Of a DNA stretch of 64,000 bases, positions 21,698-33,391 are shown one piece after another. The stretch comes from Dactylonectria macrodidyma (Eukaryota; Ascomycota; Sordariomycetes; Hypocreales; Nectriaceae): the NCBI GenBank assembly GCA_020744425.1, contig JAGMUV010000007.1:992001-1056000 (forward strand), given 5' to 3'. A program made the position numbers and the translations under genes. How positions within the stretch are numbered: the stretch's first letter is position 1; each line of letters starts with the position of its first letter. The notes beneath the pieces were generated by a model. That model was not told the DNA's origin, did not search any database, and was given only the letters and a program-made list of their open reading frames with translations.

Positions 21698-23292
21698 CTA
21701 TGCCATGTGTTGTCCGTCTTCCCCGCCGCGCAATGCCAGCAGTGCTCGTACATCATGCACATATTGCAAGCCTTCCAACAGTGGGACTAGGTGCATCAGA
21801 TCGGTATCCGTCGGGTCATTGATCCAGCCTTGAATCGGGATCGCATTGTCTAAACCTCGGTCAGTCTCATGTCAACCGCACAACAGCCGGGTGCTTCACG
21901 CCTCAAGCGAGAGCATCACGCCTTACCTTGATGAAAGAGGTAGCTCAACGGACTATTGTCCAGAATCATCACCTTGCTCAAGTCAGACTCGACTGCACTC
22001 AAGTCCTTGATGAATGCGCCTTGCCGAAACGTGCAGTGTTGTCGGTAGTACCGCGCAGAAAAGAACTTTCTCTCTTGCTCCAACCAGTCAATAACTGGAT
22101 CTGCGTACTCCTGCACCGACGCTGTGAAGACAACGAGGTTGTACCACTTGCATACTCGCCGCAGGAACTCGTCACAATACGGCCGCTTGTTGACCCAGTA
22201 GAGTATAGGATGTTGAGGTCCAATAGACGTCTGTCCGCCAACCGCTACATAAGTGGTATTCAAACGCACTTCGACCATGTGTCCTGTGCTCATCCGGCCT
22301 CCCTTGGACATGCTGTGAATCAATGTCTCGTCCAGGTCCAAAATCAAAGTCTTCTGCTGGTGTTTTGGTATTTCAATATTAAGGTATGATGGCTGCCTCC
22401 GGGGTATAAGTGGTTGAGGAGGCGCCGGGGTCTTTGGGTATTTTGTGAGGGCTGCGATGGGAGAGGTGGGAGATTTGAGATGGGATGAAATGTCCCCGCT
22501 GCCAATGTCACTGGCCTTTGTTCTTGCAACGGCAGACTGCGTCTTTCTGTGCTTTCGTTGCCTCAGGGCCTCGTCACTGCTGAGCTTGATTCTGATAGAC
22601 CTCCGAGCGGGCGAAAGTTCCTCTGAGGGTTGCAACGACTTAGAGCGAGCGTGACGACCCAAGCTTCCTGTCCGAGATTCTTCCGATTCCGATTCCGTTG
22701 ACATGCCTGATGACGATGACCCCGATGATATCGCAGGGCGAGGTGATAGACTTCGATAGCCAGATGTACGCCCGTATCCTGGCTTCTCAGAATCCGGATA
22801 GGAGTCGTCCAGTGACTTCTTCGCGGCCTGGCTTTGGTGGATCCCAAACAGCTTTCCGAGCTGTGCGAGTGGTGCAAAGAAGCCATCCTCGTCGTAGAAG
22901 CAGGCGATAAGATAGACACCTGGAGAGGCTAAGGTTGCAAAAACCCAGCGAATGGAGCTAATGAGGCTGGATGCGATCCCCCGGGGCAACGTGTGCCACC
23001 AGCTGTCTCGTTTGTCGGACTCGGGAGAGTGACCTAGCAACGGAGTCTCTTCATAAGACTTTTCGGTATCGAAACGCGACTCGTCAAAGGTATCTTCGGG
23101 GAATGACTCGCTGCCAAGGGCGGTTTGCCTGTCGTCGGATTGATCGTGAGAGCGGTCTTCGGGGGCAATGCCGATGCCAATGGAACCTATACTATTGGAT
23201 CGCGACTGGGTGGGGCTCGAGGGAGGCGAGACACGGGCCGTAATGATGTTAAGGGAGTTCATCGTGAAGCGGCCGAGCAAGCCATGGGGCAT
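21698..23292 (-). CDS. NEM1: Nem1-like nuclear-envelope phosphatase (FCP1/CTDNEP1 family)
   Basis: Exons 23292-21927 and 21849-21698 give 505 residues. Nem1 with Spo7 dephosphorylates the phosphatidate phosphatase Pah1 at the ER/nuclear envelope, controlling the phospholipid versus triacylglycerol balance (known). The N-terminal 330 residues are Ser-rich and variable, with a hydrophobic stretch (IASSLISSIRWVFATLASPGVYLIACFY, about 95-120) as the likely membrane anchor. The C-terminal HAD domain has the DXDXT/V nucleophile in LILDLDETLIHS, then HPILYWVNKRPYCDEFL, YNLVVFTASVQEYADPVIDWL, and the metal-binding SKVMILDNSPLSYLFHQ. Exon 2 encodes DNAIPIQGWINDPTDTDL, typical of the family. A second ATG at 23262 (MNSLN) is an alternative start. 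Confidence 0.94.
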
Positions 23293-26081
23293 GGGGGAGG
23301 ATGCGACGGTCGTCGAGGGAGAGGGAGGTCAAGACGGTCGAAAGTAGGGAGCGAGAAGGAGCGAGATGGAAGATGACAGGGAGGGATCGAGGGCGAGGGC
23401 GCAGGTCGTCGGCGATGGGCAATGCGCAGGACAAAAAGTTGGCGTCTCTCGAGCTCGCAGCACAGGAAAATAGGTAGCTAAGGGGACGGCTGGGACGGCG
23501 GGACGAACGGGAAAACGAATGTCAACGAAGCAGCAACAGCATCGAGGGTGAGTTGAGGGCGAGGGCCGGGCGCAAAGCAGCTTGCGAACAGGTCAGGATC
23601 GGGATCAGGGTCAGGTCAGGGACAGGGTCAGAAGAGAGGAGCAGCGATGGCCATGTACGGATGAGGGACGGAGTACGTGTGAAGTGGGTAGCAAAGGGAA
23701 GAGGACGGCGAATCCCAAAGTGCAAAGTGCAGTGCCAGTTGGAGAATGTGCCAGAGTGCTGGAAGTGCTGGAAGTAACAGAGTTCCGGGCGGAAGACACC
23801 TAGACGCCTGAGGTTGTTGGATTTGTGGCGTCGAGCCGAGGACCTCGAACCTTGTTGGCGAACTAAGCCCCAAAAAAACGCTTTAGTGGGAAGCAAGTGG
23901 CTCTAGGTCGCTGAGATGACAGAGCTCAGACGACCTGCTGCAGCGCAAAAGAGGACCTGGGGCGGACAGAGGGGACGGACGTTGAGAAGAGGAGGAAGAT
24001 GAAAGGGAAGGGACGGGGACAGGGACGGGGAGAAAGGAGGGAGGGTGGGAAGAACGACGCCACGCAGCGACAGAAGAAGTAGAGAGGTCCCAACACTGAG
24101 AAGGTGTGCGTGAGAGAGGGTGAGAAAGGCGGCTGCTGGCGTTTTGGGCGACGCGCACAACACAGACAGACAGACAGACAGGCACAGATGGTGGTTCGAG
24201 ACCTGGACGAGCAGGAGTCTGAGAAGCCTGCAGGATAACGACAAAGGAGACCAGGGGTGTGGGAGTTTGAGTGGGCGCAGGTCCGAGGGTGGTTGAGAGG
24301 CACGTTCACGTGTTGGGGATTTCGTCCATCAGGCGCCGAGAAGGAAAAATTCCAAGGCAGCCCGACCGAATCGGTTAGATATGCGCTACCTAGACTACTA
24401 TCTCAAGTCTTCTGCTGACCATGCTGCTGGGATTCGGCATTGGGTTCGGAATCGCGGTATCCTTCGCCGTCTACTGGATAGGTGCTGTCTGATGCAGCGA
24501 TGCCAGACGATAGAGGGCAGTCATCATCCGCCCTGATGAGGCGCTAAGGACTACCAATGATGCTGCCCTGATACGAAGGCCCTCTATTTCCCAGGGAGGG
24601 GCATCACTGTGGCGTCGGCTTGCCATGGACTATCGCGGCGCGTCTATTGATTTTCCCCAATCCATTGTGCCCTCTCGCCTCTGGAGGATAACCCGTGGCC
24701 TCACAGATGCACATTCCGAACTTCCTGCTCTGCCTTTCTTTCTCAGTGGGGAGAATCCTTGTACGGCTCGGGGAGTTTAGCGGCGCCGCCTACGACGCTA
24801 CAACTACGTAATCGCGGCACCCAGTGGGGTTTTTTCCCCTCGGCGTTGAACTGCCATGGCCCTGTGCCGCCGCCTATCTCCCCATCCATACGGACCCCAA
24901 CCGTAAGAGGCCCGAGGTGCCATTGCAAAAAAGGACGTGGGCCTTTCAGTTGAGCATTCCTACTTTGGGACAACAACCGCCTAGTTGCAGCCGGGATACA
25001 TACCACGTGGTTTCAATGCTTTTTTGTCTTGTTCGTTTTCGTATTGTCCACCAGTCCTGCTAACCGAAGATACCGCCAGGATACTTTCCGCAGTGCGGAC
25101 TTGTGCCCGTAGAGGAATTGAAAATACGTTTTGGATGGTGGAGGCGATCCATGGTCACGATGACAAGGTGACAGGGGGAAAAGACCCTGGAAAGGCGGCA
25201 ACGGCGGATTGATCACTGAGCTTCTACATCTAAGGACCTATGATATCATTAAGGATGGGCCAAGCCTACGCCCAGTATTCGTGTCAAATCATGTCTGTGA
25301 ACAAAGTTACGATGACTCTCTTCAACACTTCATTTCTGGTCGTTTTTGTGTCATTCTCCCTCCCAGATTATTGGCCCAGCTATCAATCGCCGAGTTGCTT
25401 GGCTTTAGCGGGGTAGCCAACCTCTGTCAACTCTCTGGGCAAACCACAACCGGCGCGCCAACAGAGCACACATACAAATTCAAAGCGAGCAGTGCATGAT
25501 TGCAAAGCAATGATACCCAACTCAACGGCAAAAGGAAACACCGTTTATGAATTTCACATCCCGTACATGGATTAGCTTTCTTTTCTCTTCTTTTCACTTT
25601 GTAAATTTCGAGTTCTAATTTTTAGTCGCATACCGAACCATGGGTTCTTCAGTTCTGGTGACCAGCCTACCAGTGGCTCACTGTAGTAAGGCTGTGAGCT
25701 ACCCCCACACTTTCCCCATTCGCTCTGCACCTTGTGGGTAGGCCCTTGCACAATTCTGGTTGACGGGCAGGAGGTCGCAGCCTCGCGCAAAAAAAAGGCC
25801 CCCACGGTGCGATTGAGTCACCGATTTCAAGCGCACCACCAACAACAGCTTCACTGTGCATATCCTCATCAACCAGCAGCTTGCGACGCGTTTTACCCCT
25901 AGCGACTTTATCCTCGTTATCCTCGACTCTGCATCGATAGCGATCAATTTCTTACGCAGGACATCACCCCCACCCCCTCGACCCGCCCTGCAACCCCTCC
26001 CTCCCACACCCCGCGCAACGACATCCCGCACAACATCAGCTTGCACAAGTACCTAGACAACGACTTCGCGGGATTCTCGAG
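23293..26081. other. Long divergent intergenic region NEM1/GCN7
   Basis: About 2.8 kb. From 23270 to about 24310 the plus strand is strongly purine-biased (GGGAGGG/GAGAGG runs), so the NEM1-side transcript would have a long C/T-rich leader. A CAGA repeat lies at about 24163-24181. A 23-codon hydrophobic open frame at 24421-24492 is noted but not supported. The rest shows nothing. Confidence 0.5.
24163..24181 (+). repeat. CAGA microsatellite
   Basis: Consecutive CAGA tetramers (ACAGACAGACAGACAGACAG) in non-coding DNA upstream of NEM1. Confidence 0.7.
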
Positions 26082-27567
26082 ATGGCTCCTCTCGCCGCGA
26101 GCTCCGTGCCCGACCTCGAAAAATACTTGAAAACTCTCAAGGGCCAACAATTGGACGCCTCTGTCGAGAGTCTCATCTCGTGAGCAGTTTCCCCAAATTC
26201 ACCCGTCCCTCATGTGAACGCTGGTTAACCTTCAGCCGATAGCTTCCTCAAGCGACGCCAGATCAAGGGCTCCGAACCCTGCGCCGTAGCAACCGCCCAC
26301 ATACTCCTACAGGTTGTTGCGCGTTCGAAATGGCATGACGTTGACGGCCTGATTGACAATGTTTCCCGGATTGGCCGCCGACTTGTCGAAGCCCAACCCA
26401 AAGAGCTCGTTATTGCCAATATTGTGCGGCGAGTCCTGGGTCTCATCCGCGATGAAGCCGCCGAAGATAGAAACGACGGCGCCAGCGGGACACCCAGCGA
26501 GGCTCAGATGACCCCAACCGATACCGTCCCCCCCCTAGACTCAAGATGGCCGACATCGACACCAACACATACAAAGCAGGAGTCTGTCAGCGACCAGGTT
26601 TCCCTCAGCCCCAAGCCGCTGCAAACTCGGCCAACGGGCTTGTCCTCGTACAGCTCGGTTAATGTCCCCAAAACCCTGTTTCACCTTCTTTCGGTATCGA
26701 ACCCCAACGACGCCGAAGCAGTCCTTCACGGATCTATCTTTGGCAATTCAGGGGCGTCGACACCCTCATGGCGGGGCCACTCTGCCCAGATCCACTCTCT
26801 AAGATCCGAGGTGATCGATGGCATAGAGGAGATCAAGGATGAGATCAGCCAAGTGGATGACCAGATTGCGGCACTGGCCGAGGTTCAGATACACCCTGGC
26901 GACTACGTTCTCATTCACCAGCCTTCACCTACCGTGGAGCGGTTCATTCTCCGTGCCGCCTTGAAGCGACGGTTTACCGTGTTAATAGCCACCGAGCCCC
27001 CTCGAAAACAGACCTCAGAGATTCAACACGCCTCATTTAGAAAGAAACTCACGTCGGCTGGCATTACGGTGATCAACATCATGAACGGAGGGCTCATGGC
27101 ATACATGTCGCGAGTGGACAAGGTCATTATTGACGCACGAGCGGTTGTCGCCAACGGAGGTGTCGTCGCAGATGCTGGCGCGGCCGCTGTGGCTAGGGCA
27201 GCCAAGGAGCAGGGCAACGCCGTGATTGTGCTCGGTGGCGTGTACAAGCTGAGCCCCGAGAACCCGTTCAACGAGGAGTCTCTCATCGAGTGGGGAGACT
27301 CGTCGAGTTTCGTTAGTTTCGAGGACGGCGCTATGGTGAGCGGTGTTGAAATCCGCACCGCCATCACCGAAATGATCCCCCCCGAGCTCATCGACACATA
27401 TATCACGAACCTGTGAGTGGTTCAAATAGCATATTTGTTGTCGAGACTAAGACTAACGTGACTTTACTAGGGGCACACACTCGAGCGATCATCTATCCAG
27501 CTTGATCGCAGATCACTACAAACAGGAGGACGTCGACTTTCACCTTTGGGATGAAGGAGAGCGGTGA
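26082..27567 (+). CDS. GCN7: Translation initiation factor eIF2B subunit beta
   Basis: Exons 26082-26179, 26243-27412 and 27471-27567 give 454 residues. eIF2B-beta is a regulatory subunit of the guanine-nucleotide exchange factor for eIF2, central to general amino acid control (known). The N-terminal helical domain has ESLISFLKRRQIKGSEPCAVATAHILLQVV and the beta-type signature GRRLVEAQPKELVIANIVRRVLGLIR. The Rossmann-like C-terminal domain has VLIHQPSPTVERFILRAA, SRVDKVIIDARAVVANGG and VYKLSPENPFNEES, and ends MIPPELIDTYITNLG. The 'AQP..NIVRRVL' and 'PPELI' motifs separate beta from the alpha subunit Gcn3. About 80 low-complexity residues (Thr/Pro/Ser) are inserted after the helical domain. 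The first intron must use the tag at 26241-26242; the cag 9 bp earlier would give a stop. Confidence 0.95.
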
Positions 27568-28792
27568 AATTGATTGAGGAGGACGGAGGCGCTTGTAGGA
27601 GTATTAGACGGTTGAAAAAGTAAAAGTGCATCGATGGCAGATGAACTGTGCAGCCTGTGGGTATTGGCTTGCGTGTTTATCACTTGCTGGTATTGAGAGT
27701 AAGGTTCATAACTGAACTTTTTGAAGATGACGTTTGTGGATTATCGAAGTGATGGTGCTGATTGGATCCAGAACGGTCACAAAGGCCGCAGTTAAGCTTA
27801 GTTCAACCTTGAAGGAAACTGGGCTGTTTAGTTAAATGTCTGCCTAGGCTCTGGGGGCTCAGCGGATGTGACGCCATCCATGCAAGCCGGAGCTCCGAGG
27901 ACCCAAAGTCGCAAGGCAGACACCGCCTCGACGCCAACTTGAATGTGCTCCCACTCGTCTCAAGTCTACAAAAGAGCTGGGGCCACGATATTACAACGCC
28001 ATGGTGCGTCCCTCTGATATTCTGAACCCTTGTGCAACAGCGACGACTTTCTCAAGCGAGAAAACAGATGCGGTAAGGAGGTGGAAACGGGTTACTAGCT
28101 CCAAGGCTCATCGCTGTGCTAAATGCTGGGCGAAATAAAAAAAAATCCATGGGCAATTCAGCCTTCGCTCGGATCCCGGCATACCATCATCAGCCCTCCA
28201 ACTGGCCGCGTCAGCAACTGGCGGGCGATTGGACGGGGGTCGAGTCATAGGGCTGGCGGGTGCGAATGCGAGTTGCGCGGCACCTGCACACTTCTGGATC
28301 CAGCGCATGCATTGGGGTGACTTGCTAACTAATCATGTTCTGGGGAACCTACCAGCCCATGATGCCTTAGCCCTGTGCTAGAGGTAGCAATACCTAGCTA
28401 CGTAGTGTCATCGTCTCTTCCGGGGTGGCTCGGATTTACGTGGGAGGCCGTGGGCTAGGATTGGGCAGAAGCTCTCGTCTGTTCCTCCCGTCGAGTCCGT
28501 CCTGCGTTCCTTTTAGGTAGACACTTCTGCCCATGCTGAAGATGGGGGTTTAAATGAAAAAACATCCCACTTGTCAGCCGGCTTCGAGCCTGATCCCTTC
28601 CCACACACACACTCTACCGCCCATTCGGTAACGTGAGGCCTTTGGACTTCACTTTCTCATATAAAGCAATCTTCCGTAAAAGAGAAACAGTCACGCCCGA
28701 CGACTGGCTTCTCACCAACCCCGCAACGTGCTCCTGACACTGGGAGTTTATTCTCCTGCTCCAGCACCGGATTGTCAGCAACGTCATCCATC
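27568..28792. other. Intergenic: GCN7 3' flank and promoter of the low-complexity gene
   Basis: About 1.2 kb. TAGGTA and CTACGTAG motifs lie near 28380-28410. The open frame at 28108-28308 has no domain. No gene is supported. Confidence 0.55.
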
Positions 28793-29668
28793 ATGACAGT
28801 TCCATCATCAGCCATGAATGAGAGGGCTACCTCGCCCAGCTCCCACCTGCGCGTCAACGTCAACATCGACGACGCCCCGCCTCCATACTCCGAGACGGAC
28901 ATTTACTCCACCGCATCGCCCGGCGGCCGGTCGCATCACTCGGCGTCCGGGCCCACATCCGCCGTGCCGGCCGCCGACGACGCCGCGTCCCGTGTCTCCT
29001 CCTCCTCGGCCGGCGACCCCGTCATCTTCACGCCGCCGCTGACGCCGCGCACGTCGTCCAACGCAAACACCCTCGTCATCCCCCCGTCGCCCAGCGCTAC
29101 CTACTACTTCAGCGACCGGCCCGCTCCCCCGGCGTCGGCCTCCTCGCCGCGCCCGGGAGAGCCGCTCGTCGTCCACCGCGTCGCCGTGCAGGCCGGCTCC
29201 AAGCCCGACGACCTACCATACCCGGCCGATTGGATCAGTCACGACGTCACCGCACAGGACTGGGCGACCTTTATCAACTTCCTGATCCCGCACCACGACA
29301 CCGAGAGCAACGAGGCCCTGCTCGGCGAGAAGGAGAAGGAGAAGGCCAAGTCTGAGAATGGCAACTTGCGCGGGGGCAAAACGCCGACCGAGGCGAGCGA
29401 CAAGTCCAACCACACCGAGCAGGCCGTAGATCCCCTCGAGGCGATGCGCAGACGCGCCGAGGCCGAGGCCACGGTGCAGCAGTGGAACGACGGCTTTTTC
29501 AACCCTCGCGGCACCCGCGTACAGCTTGAGCCCCTTGCTGAACAGCATCGGATGCCTGGTGCCTGGGACTCAGCCTTTGATGGCGCTCCTACTTCAGCCG
29601 CCGCAGCAGCAGGAACATGGTCAACAAGGGGATGTGGTTCGTCGCAACAGCAGCAGCAACAGCAGCAA

Positions 29669-29711
<43 letters not shown>

Positions 29712-31141
29712 AACAACAGCAGCAAAGAGGATCTGGCTGGCGAGGATCCTTTGGTGGCTTCAGAATCGACAACGACAGCGTCCGGTGGGGAGACAGCTTC
29801 ATCGCCGACACCAACGGCCTCCGGATCGGCAATTTAGTTATGGACAACAACGGCATTCGCATGGACGGACACGGTGGCAGCGTCAGAGGGCCTCCGGGTC
29901 GCGGCGCTCCACCATTCGGCCATCACCACCCCTTTGCTCCACCACCACCACCGCCACCGCCCGTCGGCCCCTTCTCCTGGGGCCCGGAGCGCGGCCGCTC
30001 CACCTGGGCCCACCCCGAAGCGCCCCGGTCCCGCTCCGCCTCAGCGTCCTCGAGCTCGTCGTCCGACTCGTCCAATTCCGAGTCCTCCATCGGCTCGCTG
30101 CCCGACTACGATGACCTACGCGACCAGCAGCTGCCCGTGTACATCCAGCGCTTGCAGTCGTGGACCAAGCAACCCGGCGAGATACGCACAAAAGCCGACG
30201 TCAAACAGCTCTTCCGCGACATCAAGGCGAGCAAGTCGCAACCCCCGTCCGCGACTCAGGACTTGGACCGCGCCGCGCTGCGCGCCCAGATCAAGGCGCT
30301 GACGCAGCAGTGGCGCGCGGTCAAGAAGCAGCAGAAGACGGAGCGCAAGGAGCGCCGAAAGGAAAAGATGAAGCGAAGAAAGGCGGAGCGCAAGGAAAGG
30401 AAGCAGCATAGGAAGGAAATGAGGAAAGCGAAACGGGATCTCCGTCACGGGCATGGCAGACCGCCGCATGCTCCACCGCACGCGGGCCCGGGCCCTCAAA
30501 ATAACAGTGCTTCATTCCCCGGACCGCCTCCCTTCGGCTTCCCGGGCTGCCACCGGGGCCGGGGAGAGAGTCGTCGTCGCGGATGCCCGGATACATTCAA
30601 CCGACACGGCTTCTTTGGTCGCCAAGTACCCTTCGGCCCTCCTATCGACCACAGCAACCCCAATGGACCCCTAGGTCCCAATGGGCCTCTTGGTCCAAAC
30701 GGACCTCTAGGGCCCAACGGGCCACTCGGGCCGAACGGACCGCTAGGATCGGGAGGCTTCTTTGGCGGCTGCGGATGTGCCAAGGGCAGAGGCCACCACG
30801 GACACGGCTGGGGTCCCCGCGGGCGCGGCTTTGGGCGAGGCGGCCGCTTCCCCGGCTCGTGGCCGGAAGACGTCAAGACCGAAGACGCCAAGCCGGAGGA
30901 CGGCGGCAGCGACGACCTCCCGCCGCCAGGCCCGGTGTCAGCGGAAAAGTACCGCACCGTAGCCAGCCTAGAGACGGAGATCGAGTCGAAAAAGGCCAAC
31001 ATGGCCGACAAGAGCGTGCCGGACGGCGAGCGGCGGGCCGTCGAGAAGGAGCTCGAGTCGCTGCTAGGTACGCTGGAGAATCTGAGGATCGAGGCTGACG
31101 AGACTTATGCGAGGGAGTTGGCCGGCGAAGGCCATTCTTGA
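28793..31141 (+). CDS. Uncharacterised low-complexity protein with polyQ and NGPLGP repeats
   Basis: Intron-less open frame of 782 codons from the ATG at 28793; the frame extends upstream only through non-ATG codons. I do not recognise a named function. In order: a Ser/Thr-rich N-terminus with an APPPY WW-domain-binding type motif (residues 28-32); a more conserved-looking block, LPYPADWISHDVTAQDWATFINFLIPHHD, at about 140-170; QWNDGFFNPRGTRV; 27 consecutive Gln (285-311); a serine/acidic block; LPVYIQRLQSWTKQPGEIRTKADVKQLFRDIKASK; a very basic Arg/Lys/Glu helix (about 500-550); a Gly/His/Phe-rich region; five NGPLGP repeats (624-653); and a C-terminal coiled coil (TVASLETEIESKKANMADK). Codon use is GC-rich like its neighbours. 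The coding frame is convincing because the repeats are preserved at protein level. Function is unknown. Confidence 0.85.
29645..29725 (+). repeat. CAG/CAA tract encoding 27 glutamines
   Basis: Twenty-seven consecutive Gln codons, a mixture of CAG and CAA with a longest pure CAG run of six. The mixing lowers slippage and suggests the tract is partly stabilised. Confidence 0.95.
30662..30751 (+). repeat. Five 18-bp repeats encoding N-G-P-L-G-P
   Basis: Five in-frame hexapeptide units, the last ending in Ser instead of Pro. Third-codon positions differ in almost every unit (for example CCC, CCT, CCA, CCG; CTA, CTT, CTC), while the amino acids are constant. Confidence 0.95.
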
Positions 31142-31539
31142 TGAGTTTGACTATGATTTTTTCCCTCCTGGATGAGAGAAACTTGGGCTTGTTTTTGAAT
31201 TTCATGTGTCCGCGCTATATGGGCATTGGTGTTGAGGTTGGGTTGGAAATAGCCCCTGGATATGGCTACATTATAATGATACGGAATGTATAGTAGTTAA
31301 AACCCCTACAAAATTGACTCACAAAAATAAATAGGCGGTTTTCGTCTCTCAAGGATATCTCATCTTTCTCATTATCCTCGTGAATCCATGTCTGGTCGTG
31401 AGATGCTTCACCCGGCCGTCAATAATTTTGTCTATCCATCTATATATACAACATCTCCGTCATAGCGATGCACATACTCCACATGACCTCACGTAGCTTC
31501 TTTTATTTTTCATCTAATAGGCTCAGCCAGTCTCGCGCT
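31142..31539. other. Intergenic: convergent 3' flanks
   Basis: About 400 bp of AT-rich DNA between the low-complexity gene and ARD1. No feature is seen. Confidence 0.6.
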
Positions 31540-32303
31540 TCAATGCTTCGACTCGTCCTTTTCCACCAGGGCACCAACGCCTAGTCCCCTCCCCACAGCC
31601 ACCTTGATCTCCTTCTTTTTGTCGGCCTCGGGGTCGCGGCCAACCTCACCAACGGGCTCGCCCTCGTCGACATTCTCGGTATTCTCGGCTTCCTCGGCAG
31701 CAATAGCCTCCTCAACCTGGGCACGGATGCCGCCAAGGTCAAGTCGCATGCAGAAGGCGTCTTCGCCGTCGGCGTAGTACTTGGCCTCGGTCTTCTCGTT
31801 GGTGAAGCGCAGGGTGTTCTCGTACAGGTGGCGGGCCGCGGCATTGGAGACGCGGACGTGAAGGGAGACGTACTTGGCGCCAAAGGTCTCAACCATGGCG
31901 AGCTCTAGTCCACGGCGGGTTAGCTATCTGAGGGCAACTGCCAGGATTTAAGAGAGCAGAGGGGCAGGAAGAAGAGGTAGGTCAACATACGACTCTGTCG
32001 CATGAGCTTTTCAGCAATACCCAAACGGCGGTGGGTGCGCATGACGCTCAAGCTGGTGATGTGGCCATGAGGAATCCCATCCGAGGGCTCCTCCTCCATC
32101 TTGGCGAGGACATAACCGACAATCTTGGGGTACTCGTAGGGGCTCTTCTTGGGGCGGGAGACGTCGACGGCGACGTAGCTGAGCTGGGGCCACGAAAGGG
32201 AATGGTAGAGGTAGTACTTGAGGAAGTAGTTCTCGGGCAGGTTCTCGAGGTTGGCGTGCTGGATGAGGGGCAGATCGGCGTTGGTGAGGAGGCGGATATC
32301 CAT
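31540..32303 (-). CDS. ARD1: N-terminal acetyltransferase A catalytic subunit (Ard1/Naa10)
   Basis: Exons 32303-31991 and 31904-31540 give 225 residues. With Nat1/Naa15 it acetylates Ser-, Ala-, Thr- and Gly-starting proteins on the ribosome (known). The GNAT fold starts at once: [33 protein letters not shown], the Naa10 substrate-binding signature, then [23 protein letters not shown] and [20 protein letters not shown], which holds the acetyl-CoA R-x-x-G-x-A motif. After the intron come [21 protein letters not shown] and the [16 protein letters not shown] end of the domain. The C-terminal 70 residues are acidic, with a Lys-rich tail. The upstream frame lacks family similarity, so the start is at 32303. 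Confidence 0.96.
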
Positions 32304-33391
32304 GGTTGCGTTTTGGAGGGCGGCTTGTGTCGGCCGACGAAGACGGGGGGAGAGGAGGAGGAAGTGGAGATGTCCGGAGCGGCGGATACGGAGGTCGGAG
32401 CGGCAGACGGCGAGTGTGTCTCGGCGTAGGAGGAGGTGGAGGTTCGGGATCTGGTTTGGAGTGGGATAAGTCAGATTGAGGCTCAAACCCGATGTGGTGG
32501 TGCGAATCAAGCCTGCCAAGGGAAGCCCGATTTTTTAGTGGTGGGCACTAGACAGCACACCCGGCCTCCCACTGAACAGCACTGACAGAACCCCGCTGTA
32601 GCCTCGCTGTAAACTGGTGACGGGGGGATGCATCGGCGGTTCGGGCATCACCCCGCCGAGGAACATTGCCCCTCCAGTCGCAATCCCCCGCACCTAGGAG
32701 CGCTGTAGCAGGTCACTTCAGCCAGAGCCCAACTCCCCTACACAAACCCAGTCCCAGGCTTCGCTGCTCGCTACGTTACAGTGGATAAAACACCCCCCCA
32801 AGCAGCCGGCTTCCAAGTCAGCGTTTGAAACCGGGCTGCTGCAGCCGGCACGGCCACCTGACCCTCGAAGGCGGAAAAAGTCCATCTTACAGACGTTGGT
32901 AGGCGAGGGAACCCGTTTTCTCACACAGCCGCGCCTCTCAGCTCCAGCTAGATAGGGCCAAGGTCCGCCTGGAACCTGGTCGCCATTGGTGCGCAAACGG
33001 AGGTGGGGTTGGCTTGCTTTCGTCTTGCTCGTTTTTGGTCTTCGAGGCGACCCTGTGGCCGGTGTTGCGGTATCGTCAATGGTGGGGGGGGCTTCTTTTT
33101 GCTAGAATTGCCGGTTGAGGAGCGACAAAGATTGCGACTGCGCATTGTGGGTTTTGCCAATTGGCTGTCAGTGGTATATAAGAGCGATGGTCTGCTTGTA
33201 CTCCCCCGATTCTCAAAGTCTTGAAAGCTGAACCGTTCTCCTTCTCTTGCTTCGTTGCATTGGTCTGTTCTGTGTCTTGTCTCTGTCTCGTCTCAGTCTC
33301 GTCTCTGTCCGGATCACCATCTCAGCAACATCGCGGCTAAAGTCGTTGATATTCAACTTCCAATCCCCAAAACTCCCCAGACTCTCCCACA
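32304..33391. other. Divergent intergenic region ARD1/SDR
   Basis: About 1.1 kb. The SDR side has a CCAAT box and a TATA box followed by a CT-rich leader (TCTCGTCTCTGTC type repeats at about 33270-33310). No gene is supported. Confidence 0.6.
33157..33182 (+). promoter_or_regulatory. CCAAT box and TATA box of SDR gene
   Basis: CCAAT at 33157-33161 and TATATAAG at 33175-33182, about 210 bp before the ATG at 33392. A pyrimidine-rich leader with TCTCGTC repeats lies between. Confidence 0.5.

Noticed and set aside
28772..28792. Start of the low-complexity protein at 28772
   Set aside because: That codon is TTG; the first in-frame ATG is at 28793.
29239..29862. Long minus-strand open frame with a poly-Cys run
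   Set aside because: It is the antisense of the CAG/CAA polyQ tract of the gene at 28793-31141; its composition is a mirror of that gene.
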